NCBI RefSeq assembly: GCF_017876595.1
Contig: NZ_JAGIOG010000001.1
Location: forward strand, 1,178,001 to 1,242,000
DNA length: 64,000 bases
Reading direction: 5' to 3'
Source of the DNA: Aeromicrobium fastidiosum
GTDB taxonomy: Bacteria > Actinomycetota > Actinomycetes > Propionibacteriales > Nocardioidaceae
A program made the translations under genes and the position numbers. Below are positions 8,440-16,758 of the stretch, in pieces. Position 1 is the stretch's first letter; the number at the start of each line of letters is the position of its first letter. The notes beneath the pieces are model-generated. The model did not search any database. It was not told the DNA's origin and worked only from the letters and a program-made list of their open reading frames with translations.

Positions 8440-9846
8440 CTAAATCACTGTGTCGGCGTTCGGGTCGTTCCGGCTGGTGGACGGTTCCGGGGCGTACCCG
8501 TAGCCGTACCCGTAGCCATAACCATCCCGACTCTTGGCCGGCGTCATGTTGAAGATGACCCCCACCGGCGCAGCCCCGACCGCTTCCAACCGCTCAACGG
8601 CGAGGGTGACCTGGTCGGTGGTCGTCTTGCCGTGCCGGACGACAAGTAGAGCACCGTCGGCCTGCGCAGCGAGCAACGCTCCGTCAGTGACGGGCAACAG
8701 CGGGGGAGCATCGATCAGCACGATGTCGTAGGCCTCTCGCAACGAGGCGATGACGGCCGCCATCGAGCTCGACTTCAGCAACTCAGCGGGGTTGGGCGGC
8801 GTGGACCCACTGGTCAGCACGGCGAGACCTTCGCTGGCGGTCGACTGGATCGCATCTTCGAGCACCAGCTTGCCGATCAGAACCGTGGTGAGACCGACCG
8901 ACGACTCGAGACGCAGATATTCAGCGACCTTCGGCCGACGAAGGTCACCCTCGACCAGAACGACCTTCTCGCCGCCCTCGGCGAGCGCCAGCGCGAGGTT
9001 CGCGGCTGTCGTGGTCTTGCCTTCGCCCGGTAGGGAGCTGGTCACGACGAACACCTTGTGGTGGGCGTCAGGGTCGATGAACTGAAGGTTCGTCCTCAGG
9101 ACGCGGAACGACTCAGCACGAGGGGCGTAGGTGTCGAGGCTCGTGATGAGCGGTGTGTCAACAGCTGCGGAGTCGTAGCTGATGGCACCGAGAATGGGTG
9201 CCGGCACGAGTTCCTCGAGCTGACGCGACGACTTGATCGTCGTGTCCAGCGTCTCGCGCAACACGGCCGCCCCCGCCCCCAACAGGAGTCCGAGGATGAG
9301 ACCCAGCCCGATGTTGCGGACCGGCTGCGGAGAGATTGGCGAGGAGGCCTTCGACGCCGGGTCAACGACCGTTGCCTTGATGGTGGCTTCGTCCTTGCCT
9401 GGCGGTGTCTCGAGCTCGGCGACGTAGGCAACGAAGACCTTGGCGACTCCGTCGGCGAGCATCCGCGCGCGAGCCGGATCCGGGTCAGTAACGGTGATAG
9501 TCAGGATGACGGTGTCGAGCTTCGAGCTGGCCGAGATCTGGCTGGCCAAGGCGCTGGGGGACTCATCCAGTTTCAAGTCCTCGACGACTCGCCGCGCGAT
9601 CTCTTGCCCAGTCAGAAGATCGGCGTACGACTTCACGCGCTGCAGCGAGAACTGACCGCCCTGGTTGGCCTGTGCGTCGTCGGTCGACCCCTGAGTCGAG
9701 ACGAACATGCGGGCAGAGGACGCATACTGAGGTGTTGCTCGGACGGTGATTAAAGCTGCGATCGCAATCGTGACCAAGGCGCAAGCTGCGATCAATACCC
9801 ATCGCGTGCGAAGGACTCTCAGATAGTCACGCAGGTCCACAGTCAC
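8440..9846 (-). CDS. Chain-length determinant / bacterial tyrosine kinase fusion (Wzc/CapAB-like)
   Basis: Residues 1-200 are a Wzz-type domain with membrane helices at about 15-35 and 178-195. Residues about 240-440 form a BY-kinase. Walker A is SSLPGEGKTT (270-279), the A' motif is VLVEGDLRRP (296-305), and Walker B is VLIDAPP (376-382). The C-terminus carries a tyrosine cluster alternating Tyr and Gly (443-451), the usual autophosphorylation site. Such proteins control polymer length and assembly through Wzy/Wzx. GTG start with GGAG upstream. It lies at the promoter-distal end of the polysaccharide cluster, separated from wzx by about 500 bp, and probably has its own promoter. Confidence 0.93.
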   Translation of the reverse strand: MTVDLRDYLRVLRTRWVLIAACALVTIAIAALITVRATPQYASSARMFVSTQGSTDDAQANQGGQFSLQRVKSYADLLTGQEIARRVVEDLKLDESPSALASQISASSKLDTVILTITVTDPDPARARMLADGVAKVFVAYVAELETPPGKDEATIKATVVDPASKASSPISPQPVRNIGLGLILGLLLGAGAAVLRETLDTTIKSSRQLEELVPAPILGAISYDSAAVDTPLITSLDTYAPRAESFRVLRTNLQFIDPDAHHKVFVVTSSLPGEGKTTTAANLALALAEGGEKVVLVEGDLRRPKVAEYLRLESSVGLTTVLIGKLVLEDAIQSTASEGLAVLTSGSTPPNPAELLKSSSMAAVIASLREAYDIVLIDAPPLLPVTDGALLAAQADGALLVVRHGKTTTDQVTLAVERLEAVGAAPVGVIFNMTPAKSRDGYGYGYGYGYAPEPSTSRNDPNADTVI

Positions 9847-10342
9847 TCCGTTCGAGGGTGGGCTCGTCGGCCACGAGCACCGAGTCTAACGGCCGCGATT
9901 TCCGCAGGGGACCGACTCGACTTCGACAGGATCGATGTCACATGTCGTTCGCACCATGTGAGACCTGGTGCACACTCCACGGAGTGGGTTTCATTCCTGC
10001 CGTCCTAAGTGGTGACATCGAGGTCCCGATCGTCTGCGTCGAACGTGAACGCGGGCTGGACGTCCAAACATCAAGCTGTGCCTCGCGCAGCACCCTCCAA
10101 GGCGACATGCGCCGAGCCATCGGCTGCCACCGGTATCAGGTGACGCGCTCTGCTCCGGCCCCCAGGGCCGAACTTCTCGAGGTGCACCGACACCAACGGT
10201 TCTGCTTCGACTCGGACCTCGCACATCCGCCTACGTAGGTCTTGTCGGTACTGATCACGGTGGACGTGGCGTGATCAAAATGTATGGGGCCAGCGATGAA
10301 GCGACCCGCCAGCGTAAAAGCCCCGCGGGCAGTGTCCCGTGT
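9847..10342. other. Intergenic stretch between kinase and flippase genes
   Basis: About 496 bp without a convincing gene. Short frames on both strands lack ribosome binding sites and protein-like composition. It should contain the promoter of the tyrosine-kinase gene. Just downstream of the flippase stop (minus strand) a weak GCCC-GCG-GGGC hairpin followed by TTTT (about 10311-10325) may act as terminator. Confidence 0.5.
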
Positions 10343-11623
10343 CTATCGTTCCCCGCGAACGAGTTGTCGGATTGCCTCCTTGAAGTCTCTTGGACGGGGA
10401 GCAATAGCGAGGGGTGACATTCTCAGGCTTAGTAGGAGCATCGACATGAGCACGAAGTAGCCAATCGACGACGCGGTGGCGGCCCCCTTGGCGCCCCACG
10501 CGGGACCGAGCACGAGCAGCGCACCTATCGCCACGGCAAGTGCGGTCACCTGTGACACTGTCATTCGGACGCCTTGGCCGCTGGCTGCGAGAGCCATAGA
10601 GCAAACGAAGTTGGTTACCAGCGCGACCGACCCGGCGAGGCAGATCCCAGCGACTGGAACGGCTGAAGTGAACTCTTTACCGAATACCACTGGGATTCCG
10701 ACCCAGGCAATGAGTCCGAGAGGCGGGCAGGTCATCAAGCCCATCGCGATGCCAGCCCGTACGGACCTAGTCTGAAGTTCTCGCCGCTCCGTGCCTGATG
10801 CGCGCGCGATCGGGGTGAAATATGAGGCGCCCAGGGCTTGGCCGAAAGCGAGCGGGACTGAGGCGACGGTTACAGCGACAGCGTAGAGGCCTGCTCCGAC
10901 AGAGCCGATCAATGGAAGCACTAGAACTTGGTCCAGCTTGTTCGACGCAATCTCCGAAACCGAGCTGCCGGCGAACTTTACGCCGCCCCGAAGTAATGAG
11001 CCGTAACTGCTCCTTTCGCCGCGAAATTTCACTCGTGTCATGAAAAGACCCGCGATACACGTCGCCGCAGTCCCAACCAGGTTGCTGGCGAGAACCGTAG
11101 CTGTGCTTGCGGTATGGGTCACCCACAACACAACTATTGCCAAGAGGTAGATCGAAGGCTGAGTTAACTGCAGAACCAGCACATTTCGGAAGCGTCCGCG
11201 AGCGACCAACACACTTAGGTCGAGAGTCCAGCTCAGCATCAAAGGGCACAGGGCGACGTTCAAGGAGGCGACCAATCGGGCGGCCTGCCCAAAGTCACTG
11301 AATAGGGACGCGTACAGCGCGACAGCCACAGCTGTCGCCGGCAAAATGGTGAGCAAGCCGAGCCTGCGCGCCGCCCGGAGCGCTGCTGTGACGTCCGTTG
11401 TGGCCGCTAGTCGGCGAAGTTCCAGAGGGACGCCCATGCCGAGGAGAACAGGGACTATGTAGGCGAGCGCAATCGTGGCCGCGGTCTCACCTCGTCCGGA
11501 AGGGCCAATCGCCCTTGCCACGATCGGAGCGCTCAGGAGTCCGAGCGCTGAAACCCCGAGGCGTCCGATGGCGATGTGTGATGGCGAATCGGCGCGAACG
11601 ATCGCTCTCAGCTGCGCAATCAC
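10343..11623 (-). CDS. Polysaccharide repeat-unit flippase (Wzx-like)
   Basis: A 426-residue, strongly hydrophobic protein with about 12 membrane segments and the Wzx/MATE-like layout: an opening helix with [15 protein letters not shown] (about 32-46, the typical LGP.G.G motif), and later [19 protein letters not shown] before another helix bundle. It should flip lipid-linked repeat units across the membrane for polymerisation by the Wzy-like protein encoded two genes upstream. GTG start, overlapping the stop of the hexapeptide acetyltransferase gene by 4 bp. Confidence 0.88.
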   Translation of the reverse strand: MIAQLRAIVRADSPSHIAIGRLGVSALGLLSAPIVARAIGPSGRGETAATIALAYIVPVLLGMGVPLELRRLAATTDVTAALRAARRLGLLTILPATAVAVALYASLFSDFGQAARLVASLNVALCPLMLSWTLDLSVLVARGRFRNVLVLQLTQPSIYLLAIVVLWVTHTASTATVLASNLVGTAATCIAGLFMTRVKFRGERSSYGSLLRGGVKFAGSSVSEIASNKLDQVLVLPLIGSVGAGLYAVAVTVASVPLAFGQALGASYFTPIARASGTERRELQTRSVRAGIAMGLMTCPPLGLIAWVGIPVVFGKEFTSAVPVAGICLAGSVALVTNFVCSMALAASGQGVRMTVSQVTALAVAIGALLVLGPAWGAKGAATASSIGYFVLMSMLLLSLRMSPLAIAPRPRDFKEAIRQLVRGER

Positions 11624-12141
11624 CTGCCTGCGCCAGCGATCTTGTCTCTAACCACCTGCGACTGCGTCGGCCCTAGGTCCCACGGCCTGAATCTGATTAG
11701 AGCCGCTGCCTCATCATCGCTGAGTCGTTGGCCTATAACTCGTGCCGGGTTGCCAACGACAATGGCGAAATCAGGCACGTCGCGAGTCACGACTGACCCA
11801 GCACCGACAACAGCGCCGACGCCGACCAACTTGCATTGGGGGAGGATAGTGACGTTCGCGCCGATCCAGGCTTCATGCCCGATTTCACAGGGTGTCCGCA
11901 CCACGTCCTCCTCGCTTCCTACGAGGCCGAACTTGGGGTTGTACCAATATGGATGCATCGTCAGCGAGTCGAGGGGATGGGATGCGCCGATCCGCCTCAC
12001 ATTGGGGCCCACGGAAACGTATGAGCCTATTGTGGTCTGAGTGTCCGCCATACCTGGCTGAAGAAGCGAGCCGTACGAGTAGTTGCCGACATGGACGCCG
12101 TGATGTTTGGCCAGCACTTGACGAAGCGTCAGTGAGGTCAT
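11620..12141 (-). CDS. Hexapeptide-repeat (CatB/LbH) acyltransferase
   Basis: The product is about 173 residues from the ATG at 12141. Left-handed beta-helix repeats are visible ([59 protein letters not shown]), with a His-containing loop (IGASHPLD), as in CatB-type xenobiotic/sugar O-acetyltransferases. It probably acetylates a sugar of the exopolysaccharide. AAGGAGGT, an excellent ribosome binding site, lies 6 nt before this ATG and decides the start. The frame is open to 12270, so a 216-residue form is possible. It overlaps the flippase start. Confidence 0.85.
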   Translation of the reverse strand: MTSLTLRQVLAKHHGVHVGNYSYGSLLQPGMADTQTTIGSYVSVGPNVRRIGASHPLDSLTMHPYWYNPKFGLVGSEEDVVRTPCEIGHEAWIGANVTILPQCKLVGVGAVVGAGSVVTRDVPDFAIVVGNPARVIGQRLSDDEAAALIRFRPWDLGPTQSQVVRDKIAGAGR

Positions 12142-12496
12142 CTGACCTCCTTCGCGGCGAACGATCCGATCTAAGACTTGGCGCCGCGAAGGAACGCGAG
12201 GGTAGGCCTTGGCGAATATTTGGCCGATCGACGACTGCCGCATACGTGGCTCGAAACTCATCAGAGCCACATTCTTGCGCGGGACTCAGTTGGCTGGTTT
12301 TGCCAATTGATCAAACCGTTCCTGGCGGCGGCCCCGACTGGGGAGTCAAGCCCTCCGCTCTTCTGGCACGGCCAAACATCCGCTGGCGTGATCATGCCGA
12401 CGTCCATCCAAACTCCGTATGAATTGATAGGCCGAATGCAGTCGGATCCCAATCTTAGTTCAGTGCACGGCGGGACCGGGTCATCTCTGCTCGACG
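12142..12496. other. Intergenic stretch upstream of the acyltransferase
   Basis: About 355 bp between the polymerase stop and the chosen acyltransferase start. The proximal ~130 bp are open in the acyltransferase frame (up to 12270) and could be its N-terminus or a leader. The rest holds no supported gene. Confidence 0.45.
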
Positions 12497-14002
12497 TCAT
12501 CTTGGTTCTGATCTCGACGAGTTCCTGGACAGAACCGATGGTTCTGCAGGAGCGCGGCCCAATTTCGTTTGCGTCCCTACTCGTGAACCTCCGAACTTTG
12601 TGGCGTGAGAACGGGATTCAACCCGCTGTCGTCCGAGAGCGGGTCGGGCTGGCCGAAGCGGATGCTCAGGTGTCTCGCCGTCCACGTGGGTTTTGGCGCT
12701 GTGGCTCAACAAGGCAAGTCCCGCGCCGCAAAGGGCCCCTACGAGTGCGCTGGTCGGTGACCCATTCGGCATCGGGGCCACAACCGAGGCAGCCATCAGT
12801 CCTGCGAGCGGAGCTGTGGCCCCAACTGTGCTTACTGCGCGCCGGCGAACCGCACCTATGGCCGGTGAGAGCAGCGTCAGGAGCAGAACACTCCCGCCCA
12901 AGAGGCCGCACTTTGTCCAAATCCACAAGTAATAGTTGTGTGCGTAGTAGACGAGATCGACCGTCGCATCTGTCTCGGTGCGCCCAGCAACTGCGGCTGG
13001 TCGGTATGGGTACCCAAATCCGTGCCCGGTCACCGGTGACTGGGCAATCGCCTCTTTCAAGTAGGGATTCTCGCCTTGAAATCGAAACTGTGCAGATCGG
13101 TCTGCCTGGATTGCGCCGGGTCGGATGCCGTCTAGTACGCGACTGTTGAACGACGAGATCTGCTGCTCAAACCAGACCGTAGCGCTCGATGCGGGGAGGA
13201 GGAAAAGTAGGAGCGTGAGAGCTGCCGCGCTTAGCGACGCTGTCGAAACGAGGCGTATTGATCGCACCACCGACTGAATCCTCGGGCTAACAAGAATCGC
13301 GAACAGTACGGCGACGCCAATTGCGAGAATGGCGTTCCTGCTGAACCCGAGAACCACGATCATGATGGATGGCAGTCCGAACCGTGTCACGCCCCCGTGG
13401 ACGCTGCGGTCAACGACGAATAGGGCAACCAGCCCGCATAAGACTGCAACGGCCAAGTACAGAGGAGGGATCTGGAGCCGAACCGCCGCTGACGTGTCAT
13501 TGAAGTCCAGGCTAGCCGCTCTAATTCGCCCCGCGAGATCGACTATGCCCAAGGACCCGGCAATTGCAGTGGCACAGGATATCCACAGGAATGGTGGAAG
13601 AGTGCGCGTCAGCATTGCGCCAACAGTCGGGTGGATCCACGTCCCGCCGATAAGTAGTGCTGCAACAAGAACGAAACTGCGCCTGGTATCCAAGATGACC
13701 GCGTTGATCCCATGCCCCTGGGCCACTCCCAGGATGGCCCATAGGAGAATGCCTATCGCGAAAACTGCGGCCGCAACCAGCACCTTGCGTGGCACTCGCA
13801 GCCGGGCGGCCACAATCAGAGCAGGCACTAGTGCCAACTCGAAAACGTGCAAACTAACTGGGCCAAGGGACAGGTTCGTATCGACGGTCGACGGAAACGG
13901 GAAGAAAGCCAGCACAAGTGTGCAACCGATTGGCCATACCGCCCCGCGAACAGCTGCGTACGTGAGCCACAGCATCGACGCCGTTGCCAAGAGCAGTAGC
14001 AT
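12497..14002 (-). CDS. O-antigen ligase/polymerase-like membrane protein (Wzy-like)
   Basis: A protein of about 501 residues with 10-12 membrane helices and the Wzy_C/O-antigen ligase pattern. This includes a large outer loop with a Pro/Gly-rich GHGFGYPYRPAAVAG segment and then YYAHNYYLWIWTKCGLLGG before the last helices. A hydrophilic, Arg/Ser-rich C-terminal tail of about 75 residues is unusual and may be cytoplasmic. It is expected to polymerise exported repeat units. The ATG at 14002 follows GGGAAG at 5 nt; an in-frame GTG two codons earlier (14008) overlaps that SD. Divergent to the acyltransferase gene at 14346. Confidence 0.83.
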   Translation of the reverse strand: MLLLLATASMLWLTYAAVRGAVWPIGCTLVLAFFPFPSTVDTNLSLGPVSLHVFELALVPALIVAARLRVPRKVLVAAAVFAIGILLWAILGVAQGHGINAVILDTRRSFVLVAALLIGGTWIHPTVGAMLTRTLPPFLWISCATAIAGSLGIVDLAGRIRAASLDFNDTSAAVRLQIPPLYLAVAVLCGLVALFVVDRSVHGGVTRFGLPSIMIVVLGFSRNAILAIGVAVLFAILVSPRIQSVVRSIRLVSTASLSAAALTLLLFLLPASSATVWFEQQISSFNSRVLDGIRPGAIQADRSAQFRFQGENPYLKEAIAQSPVTGHGFGYPYRPAAVAGRTETDATVDLVYYAHNYYLWIWTKCGLLGGSVLLLTLLSPAIGAVRRRAVSTVGATAPLAGLMAASVVAPMPNGSPTSALVGALCGAGLALLSHSAKTHVDGETPEHPLRPARPALGRQRVESRSHATKFGGSRVGTQTKLGRAPAEPSVLSRNSSRSEPR

Positions 14003-14345
14003 CGTCACTTCCCGTAGTCGCCACGCGGCCGGAGCCGCTGTACTTGATACCGAGGTACGCCGATGCTACTCGATGGATCGCGAGCACCGGGGCCTGTAGC
14101 CGGTGGGTTCGGAGCGGCGGGCCTGCGGCTGTGTCGAATGAGGCGAAGACTCCTTCCAATGAGTCGCAAGTCACTTCGGAGTCCGGAGATGACCCCGAGT
14201 GTTGCCGCCATACTAATGTCGGGCAGGGCACCACCGCTTCAGCCTTACTCGATAACGTGGCTCGCTCGGCTGAATGTGACGGCACTCGGTCCTGCAGGCG
14301 GTCGTACTTAGCCCATGAACTGCTGACTTGAGGAGCGTCGACCAC
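14003..14345. promoter_or_regulatory. Divergent intergenic region between wzy-like gene and acyltransferase
   Basis: About 340 bp separating divergently transcribed genes; both promoters must lie here. No gene is supported. AGGAG at 14331-14335 serves the plus-strand acyltransferase. I did not identify a confident -35/-10 pair. Confidence 0.5.
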
Positions 14346-15452
14346 GTGGCTGCGAAGTTTGGAGCGGCGACCAGTTCCTCGGGGCGCTACGCCCATATTG
14401 ACGCGATGCGCGCATTGTCAGTGATGATTGTGGTTGTGGCGCACGCGGGTCTGGGGCGCTTCGTACCTGGCGGAAGTGGAGTAACGGTCTTCTTCACAAT
14501 ATCTGGCTTCATCATCACTCATTTGGTACTCAAGGAATGGCGCATCACGGAAGGGTTTAACATCGGAGGCTTCTACCTGAGGCGTCTGCTGAAACTGGGC
14601 CCGCCGTTTGTTGTTGTCGTTGTGATTCCCACGCTTGTATACATGTTCTTTGAGAAGATTGATGTTTCTCACTTCGTGGCTCAGATATTTTTCGTTTTCA
14701 ATTGGGTGAAGGTTGGCACCTCTCCAAGTCAGCTAGACGTGCTTCCTGGGAGCGGTGTGGTTTGGAGCCTCTCGATTGAAGAACAGTTCTATGTGGTCTT
14801 TGCCCTTGCAATGGTCGCCCTAGTCCGCTCAACGCATCTGATCGCGATTTTGACTGCAGCGGGGGTTGTGGCTGCGGTTGCTCCACTCATTGTGCGGTTA
14901 CTTCTCGTTACTTCGGGTTCCACACACGCTCGTACCTATTACGGAAGTGACACCAGGCTCGACGCGATTGCGATCGGTGTGCTTCTCGCCGTATGGTTTT
15001 TTGTACTCGACGAGAAGCCATCAGGGGTTGTTCGACCAATCTCGGATCGTGTGTCTAGCTTCCTGGCATCACCGGCAGCACTTGCGTTGGCGATTGGGGT
15101 CTTCGCCTTCGCGCTGATCTATCGTGATCCACAGTTCAGGGAAACGTTCCGATACACGTGCCAGGGATTGTCCGCAGCCATGGTTATCGCTTATGGGTTC
15201 TTGGCGCAAAATGACTTCGTGGCTCGGGTCTTTCGAGCGATTTCAGGATGGACGGTTCTCCGAGTCATCGGCCTAGCTTCGTACTCGATCTACCTCGTTC
15301 ACCTCATCATCATCATTGCCGCCAAGAGTTTCCTCGTGGATCATATCGGCGGTCAATTGGCGACTGCCGTTCTAATACTCGTAGGCGTCGGCGCAGGCGT
15401 CCTTATCTGGAAGTTCGTCGAGCAACCTGTACTGCGCCTCCGACAGCGCTGA
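14346..15452 (+). CDS. Membrane O-acyltransferase (acyltransferase-3, OafA/YrhL-like)
   Basis: A protein of about 368 residues with some 10 membrane helices. The family motifs are visible: R/D...MRALSVMIVVVAHAG (catalytic His), FFTISGFIITHLVL, FYLRRLLKLGPPF (R-x-x-R), and VVWSLSIEEQFYVVF. It should O-acylate sugars of the exopolysaccharide using a cytoplasmic acyl donor. The start is set at GTG 14346 because AGGAG lies 10 nt before it; a TTG at 14328 lies inside the SD region and is unlikely. It is the only plus-strand gene within the otherwise minus-strand cluster and looks less G+C-rich than the flanks. Confidence 0.88.
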   Translation: MAAKFGAATSSSGRYAHIDAMRALSVMIVVVAHAGLGRFVPGGSGVTVFFTISGFIITHLVLKEWRITEGFNIGGFYLRRLLKLGPPFVVVVVIPTLVYMFFEKIDVSHFVAQIFFVFNWVKVGTSPSQLDVLPGSGVVWSLSIEEQFYVVFALAMVALVRSTHLIAILTAAGVVAAVAPLIVRLLLVTSGSTHARTYYGSDTRLDAIAIGVLLAVWFFVLDEKPSGVVRPISDRVSSFLASPAALALAIGVFAFALIYRDPQFRETFRYTCQGLSAAMVIAYGFLAQNDFVARVFRAISGWTVLRVIGLASYSIYLVHLIIIIAAKSFLVDHIGGQLATAVLILVGVGAGVLIWKFVEQPVLRLRQR

Positions 15453-15516
15453 TTATCAGCAGATTCGGCCATTTATTGAACCCGTCAAACTCCGCGTCGT
15501 GCTGCAATGAGGATGG

Positions 15517-16758
15517 TCATGTGCCCCCCGACCTACTGCGCAGCCAAGTACCCACAGAGGCTCGCAGATTCTGGATGGGGTGTCGAAACGCATGCCCCGC
15601 GAGCCCGTAGCCGCGATACCTGGGGCCAGGCTTGCCGGACATAAGTCTTCCTGCGAGCCGGCCGCTGAGGAGTCGGCGCCGCTGAACTTGGAGGGGCTGG
15701 ATGCCGGCGACCGCGTCGAGATGAATTGGATGCATCTCGATCACGCCGGCTGCCTCCGCCTCAAGAACGAGGCGAAGTCCCTTGGCAGTGCGCGCGATCA
15801 TCACGGACTCGCCGGCACCTTCGCTGAAGTCGGGATAGCCATTCTGGTCGACCTTCCAGTAGTCGCCGACAGAGATGTCCGCGTCGCCGCCTGTTCCGTC
15901 GACACAGGTCTTGCATCTCCACTGAAGGCTCCGACCCAAATTGCCGCCCCACGACTCCTTGTAGCTCATCGCCTGGGTGTCGCCATCTTCGGACGAGACA
16001 GTGAAATCCCCGGGCCACCCATTCCCCCTGTACCGGAGTGAGGTTACCTCCGCTGGTGCTGCGCCGAGCTTGATGACGAGTTGGTCTGTGGCTAGCTGAC
16101 TTGGTGTCCCTGCGCAGAAGAAGGAGAGTAGTGGCGGGGCGTCGTCAGCCCCTGGGAGTTGAGATAGTTTTCGAGCCGCCGATATCTCGCATGGCTTTCC
16201 GACAAGCGCCGCGTCGCTTCTCGCAGCCCAAGTAGTGACGTTTTCTACAGGTGCGTAGCGCGAGCCAGCCGCGAGTAGTATCTCCTCGACGGTCGTTGCG
16301 TCAACTGAGCGTGTCCGCGTCGGTGCCACGGGATCGGCTGTTGAGGCGGCGACTGAGGAGACATTGCTGGATGTGAGCAGCCAGCCGGATATTGCTGTCA
16401 GAACTCCTCCACTGCTTCCGCTGTGTCGGACCGTGTCGTCACGAGCCCAAGCCCGCCATGCGGCGTGGTAGCCACCGAACTCGGGATGATTCAGGGGCCG
16501 GGCGTCTCGTGGCGCGCTGAGTGACACACCAGGGCATACCTTCGAAAAGTCTCGTTCAGAGTCGAGCCGGGGACCGGCGGGCGAAACGTCCGGCCGGAGG
16601 AATCCATCCTCATCTCCGATCCTCATGGTCACGCGGGACGAGAGCAGGGCGCAGCCGCCGCAGCCGCTACAGTTCCCGCGCTGAACGACGCGGTGTACGC
16701 GCTTAGCGAATTCGTCCGCCGGACGAGGGCCAGCGCGGAGGCTGCTGAGATACTTCAT
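15517..16758 (-). CDS. FrhB/FdhB-like iron-sulfur protein of the polysaccharide locus
   Basis: The 413-residue protein has an N-terminal 4Fe-4S motif (CSGCGGC, about 30-36) and KVCPG near 75. A coenzyme F420 hydrogenase/dehydrogenase beta-subunit-type domain follows, with RHSGSSGGVLTAI, GSRYAPV, LVGKPCEI, FFCAGTPS, and later CKTCVDGTGGDADISVGDYW. Such proteins recur in exopolysaccharide clusters next to polysaccharide pyruvyltransferases; their substrate is unknown and may be a flavin- or F420-linked redox step on a sugar. Its start overlaps the stop of the GT2-pyruvyltransferase gene by 4 bp. Confidence 0.85.
   Translation of the reverse strand: MKYLSSLRAGPRPADEFAKRVHRVVQRGNCSGCGGCALLSSRVTMRIGDEDGFLRPDVSPAGPRLDSERDFSKVCPGVSLSAPRDARPLNHPEFGGYHAAWRAWARDDTVRHSGSSGGVLTAISGWLLTSSNVSSVAASTADPVAPTRTRSVDATTVEEILLAAGSRYAPVENVTTWAARSDAALVGKPCEISAARKLSQLPGADDAPPLLSFFCAGTPSQLATDQLVIKLGAAPAEVTSLRYRGNGWPGDFTVSSEDGDTQAMSYKESWGGNLGRSLQWRCKTCVDGTGGDADISVGDYWKVDQNGYPDFSEGAGESVMIARTAKGLRLVLEAEAAGVIEMHPIHLDAVAGIQPLQVQRRRLLSGRLAGRLMSGKPGPRYRGYGLAGHAFRHPIQNLRASVGTWLRSRSGGT

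Noticed and set aside
9858..10238. 126-residue plus-strand frame in the kinase-flippase gap
   Set aside because: No ribosome binding site, no domain, composition not protein-like; kept as intergenic.
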